This document shows, piece by piece, positions 1-5,770 of a stretch of 9,135 bases of DNA. The DNA is from Candidatus Hydrogenedentota bacterium. Lineage in GTDB: Bacteria > Hydrogenedentota > Hydrogenedentia > Hydrogenedentales > SLHB01. The number at the start of each line of letters is the position of its first letter. The stretch's first letter is position 1. The position numbers and the translations under genes are program-made. Where the stretch lies: positions 3,919 to 13,053 of the forward strand of contig JAHDWY010000048.1 in assembly GCA_023384315.1 (NCBI GenBank). Reading direction: 5' to 3'. The notes under the pieces were generated by a model. That model was given only the letters and a program-made list of their open reading frames with translations. It had not been told where the DNA came from and ran no database searches.

Positions 1-7
1 CCAACGT

Positions 8-1366
8 TCAACCTCGGGCCCGCGCCGCCAGCAGCCCCTTCAGAAACGGTTCCGAACTGCCCGCGCCGGGCACGATGTCCTTCACGAGGCGCGTGCCGGA
101 CTCGGTCCCGTCGCTCACCCACAACTCCTCGCCAGACTTCAAGTGATGTGCCGTGAAGAAAACCCGGCTTCCGGCGGCGACGGGCCGATACGGACGCGAG
201 GACTCCGGACCCGGGACAATGTCCCTGGTGAGTCGGGTTCCGTCGGAGGTACCGTCGCTCACCCACAATTCAATCCCCGTTTCACGGTTCTGGGCCTGGA
301 AGAACACCTGCCCCCGCGTTGCGGTGAACATGCCGGGAAAGGAACTCTCGCGCCCGCCGTGGATGTCGCGCACGAGTCGCGTGCCGGCTTCCGAGCCATC
401 GGTGATCCAGGGCTCCCAACTGTACACATCGTCCGTGGCGGTGAAGAACATGTTGTTCCCGATAAAGCCGCACCCATTGTCCTGGCCTAACGATGAGGAG
501 GGGCCCGGGGCGATGTCCTTGACGGGTTGGGGTGCAGGCTCATTCACGCGCCAGACATAAGGTTCGTCCCCCAATGCGTCGGGAACGCGGCGGCCCCGGA
601 AGATCAGGGTATCTTCCAGAACGCCGTAGACGTGCAGGTTGTAATCGACCCCCAATTCAACGGTCTCAATACGCCATGATCCGGGGGTTATCCGGAAGAG
701 GACGGACTCCGATTTGGTGCCACTGACCGCTAGGTTGTAGGCGGCGACCACGTAGAGCACGGTTTTCCCCGCGTGCAGTTCGCCGACGTGAAAGATGGGG
801 TACTTGAGCGTGGGCATGGGCACAGCAGTGGCGGTCAGGGCATCGCCCTTGATGGCGTAAACCCAGGGAAACTCCCCGTGGCCGGACGTCGTGTAGAGAG
901 TCTCGTTGATCACGGCAAAGGGCGATCGGACCATGATAGTGCTGACCCGGAGCGGCTGCTGCGCGTCGCTGAGCAATGGTTCTACGCGGGGCGGACTCCC
1001 GCCGGCGCGTAGCAGCACGTCGCCGTGCGATCCGAGGTACAGGGCCGAGAAGTACAGGTATGGGCCACAGGTGGCGAACGCTTTAAATTCGCTGCCCGCC
1101 GGGCCCGGGGACAAGTCGTCCACGAGGAGGGTCCCTTCCTCCGTGCCGTCCGTGCGCCAGAGTTCCCGGCCATGGATGCCGTCGTCGGCCGTGAAATAGA
1201 CGAAGCCATTCGACGAAACGAGGTCTTGGGGAAAGCTGGTTGGGTTGGCCCAGGGGTCAATAGACACGGGCATCTGCGCAGCCGAGATCACGGCGCACGC
1301 GAAACCCATGAGGAGTTTCATTATGCGCGCCGTGACGACGGTAGCGCGTGCCGCAAGGTTCTTCAC
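8..1366 (-). CDS. Secreted ELWxxDGT-repeat protein, probable beta-propeller
   Basis: A 452-residue protein built on the ELWxxDGT repeat. Clear copies lie at residues 68-75 (ELWRTDGT), 318-325 (EPWITDGS), 366-373 (ELWVSDGT) and 414-421 (ELWVSDGT). Weaker equivalents are seen near residues 116, 165, 220 and 268, about 48-55 residues apart. Eight units of this size would suit an eight-bladed propeller. The N-terminal strand (FVYFTADDG, residues 55-63) would close the ring, since the last unit lacks it; this is inference. The chosen start is GTG at 1366, with GGAG eight bases upstream, overlapping the kinase stop as GTGA. An internal ATG at 1321 has no visible ribosome site, and an upstream ATG at 1432 lies inside the kinase gene. 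The N-terminus is a signal peptide: basic residues, then LLMGFACAVISA. No sorting or anchoring tail is seen. The molecular function of this repeat family is unknown. Coupling to the kinase suggests an extracytoplasmic partner or co-regulated surface protein. Confidence 0.85.
   Translation of the reverse strand: MKNLAARATVVTARIMKLLMGFACAVISAAQMPVSIDPWANPTSFPQDLVSSNGFVYFTADDGIHGRELWRTDGTEEGTLLVDDLSPGPAGSEFKAFATCGPYLYFSALYLGSHGDVLLRAGGSPPRVEPLLSDAQQPLRVSTIMVRSPFAVINETLYTTSGHGEFPWVYAIKGDALTATAVPMPTLKYPIFHVGELHAGKTVLYVVAAYNLAVSGTKSESVLFRITPGSWRIETVELGVDYNLHVYGVLEDTLIFRGRRVPDALGDEPYVWRVNEPAPQPVKDIAPGPSSSLGQDNGCGFIGNNMFFTATDDVYSWEPWITDGSEAGTRLVRDIHGGRESSFPGMFTATRGQVFFQAQNRETGIELWVSDGTSDGTRLTRDIVPGPESSRPYRPVAAGSRVFFTAHHLKSGEELWVSDGTESGTRLVKDIVPGAGSSEPFLKGLLAARARG
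11..415 (-). repeat. Tandem 144-bp coding repeats (48-residue ELWxxDGT units)
   Basis: Three consecutive units begin at 415, 271 and 127 on the minus strand, so the period is exactly 144 bp (48 codons). The last is incomplete because the gene ends. Each unit reads E-[LP]-W-x-[ST]-D-G-[ST]-x-x-G-T-R-L, then D-I, a G-x-x-S-S turn, and a V-F-F strand. The 17-base string covering the WVSDG codons is identical at 108-124 and 252-268. This indicates recent duplication or strong constraint. Confidence 0.85.
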
Positions 1367-3540
1367 GATTCCGTCTCCGGTATGACGATCAGCGCGCCAT
1401 GTTCGGTCGCGCCGACTTCCGGCCAACCCCAAATGACCACTGGAAGCTCAGACTCGTCGTTGCTGGCCTTGACCTGGAGGTTCAACCGGACCCTGCTTAC
1501 GGGTTCACCAGGAGATAGCGCGTCGAGATCGACGGCGATTTCTGCGGTGAGTCCGGCCTGCGACCGGTCTAACGCGCACTCGAAATCGTCCGGTGCGCCC
1601 ACGGCTCCGCTGAGCAGGCTTTGGATGACATGCGTGTCTGTTGCGGAATCATGTAGCATCAGCCATCGCGGCGAAGACTCGGTGGGCACCGCAAAGGCAG
1701 TCTGGACGGCCAATTCCAGGCGCGCCTGGTCGGAGGTCCAATCCGGAATCGTGACGCCAAGCAGCAGCCGGGTTCCGGAACGCCGCACCAGTAGATTCGC
1801 TCGCTGGATTCGCGGACTTCCAGGGATCGCACGGGATTCCCCGGCAGCCAGGGAGCGCATGAGCCAGAACGGTTCGTGGAGCCTGCCGTCGATCGCCAGT
1901 TCCGCACTGCCGACATCTACGGCGTCAATGCGCGCGTCGGCGAGAGCGGGCAACCGCTTCTCAAATTCCATCGCCCAATCGAGGCGGCGGGGTAACAATT
2001 CGTTGTACAACAGGGCGGGCAGGGATCGCTCTCGCTCGAAGGTCAAGAAAACTTCGGTGTCCGTGACCGGGCGGCCGGTTGCGCTCAACTGGAGGTGCGC
2101 CTGCCAATGGTTGTTGAGACGTTCGTCGGCAAGCTGCAGCGTACCGGCGATTAGCCGTTCCTCATCGACAATCTGGAGCAGACCCTCCAAACGGCCGAGG
2201 CGAAGCACACTCCCGGCGGGCCCGGCCAATTGTCCCCACGATCCATCAATGGCGAATCGGCCTTGATCGTTCGATGCATTCAGTACACAAAGCCAATCGG
2301 GGAATAGCAAGACGATTGAATCCGCGCCGGAGGCATTGCTGAAACGCAGCGCGGAACCACTCTGGGTGACGTCGCCGGATGTCAATACAGCATTGTAGAC
2401 GCGCCACTCGGCAGCCGGTGATTTTGCCAGTTCCGCAATCGTTTCCGCAGGTAGAATTGCGGAAGCAAAGGCGTTCTGTTGCAGCACCATCTGCTCGGCC
2501 GCAGGTTCCGGCGGCGTTTCCGCGCCGGGAGCGGACCGGGTGACGGCGTAGGCGGTAATAACCAAGGCGAGCACGACAAGGGCGGCCAGCGCGGGGAGCA
2601 CTTTCAAGAACTTTCTGGGCCAGTGAGGCTTTCGCCTCGGCTGGCGGGGCCTCGGCGCCAACACGGTTGCGGACCCGGCTGATGAGCCTTGCGCGTATTC
2701 CGGTGTTGCGGTCAGCCGATTCAACGCTTCCATCGCCGATTGGGGACGTCGGTCGCGCTGCTTGGCAATCATGGAATTCACGAGGTCAGCGAGTGGCGCG
2801 GAGACTTCCGGAACAGCGGTCCTCAGGGGGGCAACTTCCTTCTCGACCATCTCCTTCACGAGTGACATTGGGGTGTTCGATTTATAGGGTGGACGACCCG
2901 AAAGAGCCTCGTACAAGACCACGCCGAGGGAATAGATGTCCCAGGCAGGGTCCGGCTCCGCGGCGTCCCATGCCTCCGGAGGTGCGTAGCGGGGCGTTCC
3001 CAGAAAATAACCCGAAGTACGCAAGCTGACGTAGGACGCGTTCATTTGCGACTCGAGCATTTTTGCCAGCCCGAAGTCGGCCACTTTGGCCAGGCCGTGT
3101 GCATCGAGCAGAATGTTGGTGGGTTTCACGTCCCGATGTATGACATCGCGTTGATGGCAGGCGTCGAGGGCGCTGAGAACTTGTGCGCCAACGTGCACAA
3201 TTTCGGAATAGCTCATTCCCCGCGACAGGTGCGCGAACAGGTCACCACCCTCCAGGAATTCCATATCGATGGTGAGCAATCCGTCGATCTCATCCAGGTT
3301 GTGGACGCGTACGACGTGGGGGTGGTTGAGGGATGCGATTGACCGGGCTTCCAGCCGGAATCGCGACTTGAAATCCTCATCGTTCGAAAGAGACGGAGTG
3401 AGAACCTTCAGGGCAACCTGGCGCCCGAGCGACTGGTCCTCGGCCAGGTACACGACGCCCATACTTCCGCGGCCCAACTCCCGCAAAATGGAGTACTTGC
3501 CAAAAGCGGTACCCATGGCGGGATACGCGAAGCGGACCAT
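1363..3540 (-). CDS. Transmembrane Ser/Thr protein kinase with CBM9-like extracytoplasmic domain
   Basis: A 725-residue PknB-type (Hanks) kinase with the expected catalytic elements. They are the glycine loop GRGSMGVV (23-30), Lys45, alphaC Glu64, HRDVKPTN (135-142) with Asp137, DFG (155-157), GTPRYAPPE (181-189), Asp201 and the late Arg265. It should phosphorylate cytoplasmic Ser/Thr targets. A Pro/Arg-rich juxtamembrane stretch (296-310) leads into one hydrophobic segment (about 313-334), giving an inside N-terminus and outside C-terminus. Residues 350-545 are beta-rich and unrecognised. Residues about 546-722 resemble CBM9-like domains: IDGRLHEPFW (550-559), AEIAVDLDAL (666-675), and a Trp-containing end VVIWGWP...HGALIVI (701-720). 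There are no PASTA repeats. The ATG at 3540 follows AGGAG by six bases. The gene heads a likely operon with the ELWxxDGT protein and is divergent from a polysaccharide lyase. The kinase call is very secure, the CBM9-like call fairly secure, and the ligand unknown. Confidence 0.95.
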   Translation of the reverse strand: MVRFAYPAMGTAFGKYSILRELGRGSMGVVYLAEDQSLGRQVALKVLTPSLSNDEDFKSRFRLEARSIASLNHPHVVRVHNLDEIDGLLTIDMEFLEGGDLFAHLSRGMSYSEIVHVGAQVLSALDACHQRDVIHRDVKPTNILLDAHGLAKVADFGLAKMLESQMNASYVSLRTSGYFLGTPRYAPPEAWDAAEPDPAWDIYSLGVVLYEALSGRPPYKSNTPMSLVKEMVEKEVAPLRTAVPEVSAPLADLVNSMIAKQRDRRPQSAMEALNRLTATPEYAQGSSAGSATVLAPRPRQPRRKPHWPRKFLKVLPALAALVVLALVITAYAVTRSAPGAETPPEPAAEQMVLQQNAFASAILPAETIAELAKSPAAEWRVYNAVLTSGDVTQSGSALRFSNASGADSIVLLFPDWLCVLNASNDQGRFAIDGSWGQLAGPAGSVLRLGRLEGLLQIVDEERLIAGTLQLADERLNNHWQAHLQLSATGRPVTDTEVFLTFERERSLPALLYNELLPRRLDWAMEFEKRLPALADARIDAVDVGSAELAIDGRLHEPFWLMRSLAAGESRAIPGSPRIQRANLLVRRSGTRLLLGVTIPDWTSDQARLELAVQTAFAVPTESSPRWLMLHDSATDTHVIQSLLSGAVGAPDDFECALDRSQAGLTAEIAVDLDALSPGEPVSRVRLNLQVKASNDESELPVVIWGWPEVGATEHGALIVIPETES
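1375..1378 (-). promoter_or_regulatory. Ribosome binding site that fixes the GTG start at 1366
   Basis: On the minus strand GGAG lies eight bases before the GTG at 1366-1364, inside the end of the kinase gene. It supports this start over the ATG at 1321, which has only GC-rich sequence without a purine-rich Shine-Dalgarno upstream. Confidence 0.6.
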
Positions 3541-3546
3541 CCACGA

Positions 3547-3551
3547 CTCCT
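3547..3551 (-). promoter_or_regulatory. Ribosome binding site of the kinase gene
   Basis: AGGAG on the minus strand, six bases before the ATG at 3540. It favours this start over the second Met codon (residue 9, at 3516), which lies just before the kinase domain. Confidence 0.65.
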
Positions 3552-3553
3552 AC

Positions 3554-3657
3554 TGCAACCCGGCACAAGATATTCACGATCGGCAAGACCGACCGACCAA
3601 ACGTAGTGTAGGCACATGTCTTGCGTTTTTGCAACGGTCTTAAAGGGTTCATGCAAC
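3554..3657 (+). repeat. Three direct TGCAAC repeats in the divergent control region
   Basis: TGCAAC occurs at 3554-3559, 3630-3635 and 3652-3657, all in the same orientation, within the 190 bp between the divergent kinase and lyase starts. The last two are 22 bp apart, about two helical turns. The middle copy overlaps the proposed kinase -35 box, and the first lies in the kinase leader just upstream of its ribosome site. They could be operator half-sites. Only six bases are shared and flanks differ, so this is tentative. Confidence 0.3.
3605..3634 (-). promoter_or_regulatory. Candidate sigma70-type promoter for the kinase operon
   Basis: Read on the minus strand: TTGCAA (3634-3629), an 18-bp spacer, then TACACT (3610-3605). 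Each hexamer matches four of six consensus positions. Transcription would begin near 3598 and leave a leader of roughly 58 bases before the ATG at 3540. No start-site data are available, so this rests on motif match and position. Confidence 0.4.
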
Positions 3658-3694
3658 AATGGTCATTGATACCGATCTTGTCGGCGCTATTGGC

Positions 3695-3700
3695 TACAAT
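3695..3700 (+). promoter_or_regulatory. Candidate -10 box for the polysaccharide lyase
   Basis: TACAAT matches five of six positions of the sigma70 -10 consensus. It lies 30 bases before the chosen ATG at 3731, implying a leader of about 24 bases with a GGGG purine tract in front of the start. No reasonable -35 hexamer occurs at 16-18 bp spacing (that region reads around CCGATC). The promoter may be weak or need an activator, which would suit an inducible enzyme gene; this is inference. Confidence 0.3.
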
Positions 3701-3730
3701 GAAAGTGTTCGGGTAGGGCGGGGAAAAGAA

Positions 3731-5686
3731 ATGAGACGTTTATCAGCAGCGTTCGGATGGATCATTGTTATTTCGTCGGTTGTCGATGGCGCGGCGGAGG
3801 TGGTGGTCGAACGATCGGTTCCTGCCGTGATCGGATGGAGTGAACTCCTGGATCAATCCGCGGCGAATGCAGAGCTCTCAGATGCGCGCGCGGCCCTCGC
3901 AGCGAGCGCGGCTAAGGCAGCGGAAGCGGCAATCATCCGTCGTGCGCATTCGCTCGCGGAGGTGGGAACGCATCGCACGTGGCTGGATGGGCGGAGCGAG
4001 GCGTTGGAACCGGAGATCAAGGAGCAGTTCGCATTGGCGATGTCCGACTTCGCAGCCTGCAACACGCTCGCGAAGGAATTGCCCTTACTAGCCGCAAGAT
4101 ACCGGCTGACGCGCGACCCGGTTCTGCGCGAGCGAATCGTGGCGCAGTTGGAGGAAATGGCGAGTTGGTCACCGCTGCAGCGGCCGGGTTGGACCTTGTA
4201 TACGCCGGGAAATCGTCTCCCGCCGGATGGAAAGGACGGAAACTGGCTGGCGACGGGGTGCGGTGTACGCGCCATCGGCGATACGCTGGACTTGCTGCCC
4301 GACGAGAGTCTCAGTCCGGAACTTCTGGATCGTCTGCATGCGCTGCTCGAATCGGAGATCGCAGGCGTGGTCGACGACTGGGAGACGAAGCGGAGTTGGT
4401 TCATCCGTTCGGACAACCCCCACACGAACCAGTGGGTGCTGCCGACGGAAGGGCTTGTGCGGGCGTGCATCATTCTTGGGATCGACAATCATCGGGATGC
4501 CTATGCGCTTGGCGTCACGAATTTGATGCGCGCGCTGAATGCCCACGGCGACCGGGGCGAGTTCGAGGAAGGGTTCGGATACGCCCAGTTCACGGTTACG
4601 TCCATGTTGCATGCGGCTCACGCCATGGCGGTGGCGGGCGATCGGCGCGCCATCGACCATCCTTTTCTAAAGAACTTCCCCACGTGGCTCGTGCATCATT
4701 TCCAGCCCGGCGACATGGTGATCAATTGCTTCGACGCGGGTGGCGCGTTTGGGGCCGCTGAGAATACAAGACCGTTCCTTTCGCTAACGGCGATGTGCAC
4801 GGGCGATCCCGTCGCCCGTTGGGCCTTGCAGTACTACGTGGGCGGAGCCTCGGATGACTTGGCCGGTCTTGCGGCACGGGCGCTGCCGCGTGTCGATCCG
4901 GACGCGGCGCCTCCGCTCTTTGCGGCCTATGAGCGCGCCGCCCGGGTGAATTGGCGAAGTAGTTGGGAAGGCGACGCGACGGGCGTGTGGGTGCGCGGCG
5001 GCCATCCATTGGATCAGCACGATCATCAGGATCGCGGACATGTGAACTTCATCGCGCGCGGGCGTCCTATTCTCATCGAATCGGGGACACCGGCGTATAG
5101 TCATCCGCAGATCATGACGCACTACAGTTCCGGCGTGGGCCACAACGTACTTCAACTCGGCACGGTCGAACCCGATGCGTCGAGCGATACGGGCAAGACG
5201 GTCTCGCATCCCGGCTGGCAGAAGCGCGGAGCCGTCGCGCCGATTGCGGTAAAGCAGCTCAATACCAGCGGCGGGGTGGTGACGGTCGATGCCACGGCCT
5301 GCTACGACGACCTCACACGCTGGACGCGCCACGTTGTGTGGGGCGCAAACAATTTGGATGTCACTGACAATGTCACGCTCACGGAGGGGAAGGAACAGGT
5401 CATTCTCTTCCGCTGGCACCTTGGGACTGAGGACGACGTTGAAATCGTGGCAGATGGAAATCGCTACATCGTCACGTGGCCCGACGCCACCATCACGCTG
5501 ACCGGGAGCGCACCATTAACCGTCACGCAGGTGAAACTTCCGGACAATACGTTAGAAGGCCATGATGGGAACGACGATCCAAAGAATCACCACACCTGCA
5601 TCGTGGTGCAGACTTGCTCTCGCCTCAACACGGCATACTTCACGACCGTTGTGAGACCACATGAATCGACGGCGGAATCAAGGTAA
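3731..5686 (+). CDS. Secreted heparinase II/III-type polysaccharide lyase
   Basis: A 651-residue exported protein with the heparinase II/III-like layout: a helical toroid (about 30-400), then a beta-sandwich (about 410-640). Family proteins cleave uronate-containing polysaccharides by beta-elimination. Matching motifs are the NPHTNQW segment (229-235), EEGFGY (279-284) whose Tyr284 sits where the catalytic Tyr is expected, and HDHQDRGH (430-437). ESGTPAY (450-456) and GHNV (470-473) match the usual DpGxxxY and HN motifs. The start is ATG 3731 rather than the upstream ATG 3659. It sits seven bases after GGGG and gives a good signal peptide: MRR, hydrophobic 8-18, probable cleavage after Gly-Ala-Ala near residue 22. 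The upstream option would place an acidic extension ahead of that signal. It is divergent from the sugar-sensor-like kinase and convergent with the esterase. Oddity: the toroid motif reads Asn-Gln where several families have Asn-His. Substrate (alginate, heparinoid, other uronan) cannot be assigned. Confidence 0.85.
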   Translation: MRRLSAAFGWIIVISSVVDGAAEVVVERSVPAVIGWSELLDQSAANAELSDARAALAASAAKAAEAAIIRRAHSLAEVGTHRTWLDGRSEALEPEIKEQFALAMSDFAACNTLAKELPLLAARYRLTRDPVLRERIVAQLEEMASWSPLQRPGWTLYTPGNRLPPDGKDGNWLATGCGVRAIGDTLDLLPDESLSPELLDRLHALLESEIAGVVDDWETKRSWFIRSDNPHTNQWVLPTEGLVRACIILGIDNHRDAYALGVTNLMRALNAHGDRGEFEEGFGYAQFTVTSMLHAAHAMAVAGDRRAIDHPFLKNFPTWLVHHFQPGDMVINCFDAGGAFGAAENTRPFLSLTAMCTGDPVARWALQYYVGGASDDLAGLAARALPRVDPDAAPPLFAAYERAARVNWRSSWEGDATGVWVRGGHPLDQHDHQDRGHVNFIARGRPILIESGTPAYSHPQIMTHYSSGVGHNVLQLGTVEPDASSDTGKTVSHPGWQKRGAVAPIAVKQLNTSGGVVTVDATACYDDLTRWTRHVVWGANNLDVTDNVTLTEGKEQVILFRWHLGTEDDVEIVADGNRYIVTWPDATITLTGSAPLTVTQVKLPDNTLEGHDGNDDPKNHHTCIVVQTCSRLNTAYFTTVVRPHESTAESR

Positions 5687-5725
5687 TTCGCTTAGCCAAG
5701 GTTTAGTGTGGATGCAAAGAGAAGA

Positions 5726-5753
5726 TGGATTCCCGCGTCCGTCGGAATGACGG
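5726..5753. repeat. Degenerate ATTCC...GGAAT dispersed-repeat element
   Basis: In the 84-bp gap between convergent genes the plus strand reads TGGATTCC, a 10-base loop region, then GGAATGACGG. Arms ATTCC (5729-5733) and GGAAT (5744-5748) are perfectly complementary. The context matches the widespread bacterial element usually written TGGATTCCCGC...GCGGGAATGACG (dRS3/REP-like). The inner stem here is imperfect, suggesting a decayed copy. It could act as a weak terminator for the esterase transcript, as TCTTCTCTTTG follows on the minus strand. Confidence 0.5.
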
Positions 5754-5770
5754 CACGGTTCCCGCGCGGA

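Noticed and set aside
1367..1432. Upstream in-frame ATG at 1432 for the ELWxxDGT protein
   Set aside because: It gives a charged Arg/Asp-rich extension inside the kinase gene with no signal character. GTG 1366 has a ribosome site and a classic stop/start overlap.
1025..2266. Long plus-strand open frame (413 codons) opposite the kinase and ELWxxDGT genes
   Set aside because: It is antisense to two well-supported genes. Its composition is rich in Arg/Ser with no recognisable motif, as expected for a shadow frame in GC-rich DNA.
3659..3730. Upstream in-frame ATG extending the lyase by 24 residues
   Set aside because: It would put an acidic, non-hydrophobic extension ahead of a clear signal peptide and would span the -10-like box and ribosome site of the 3731 start.
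3853..4488. Minus-strand open frame of 211 codons opposite the lyase
   Set aside because: Ser/Arg/Ala-rich shadow of the lyase coding frame; no independent support.
5687..5770. Strong intrinsic terminator between the convergent genes
   Set aside because: The only hairpin seen is the imperfect ATTCC/GGAAT repeat, and neither strand has a proper T-tract right after it, so a separate terminator is not annotated.
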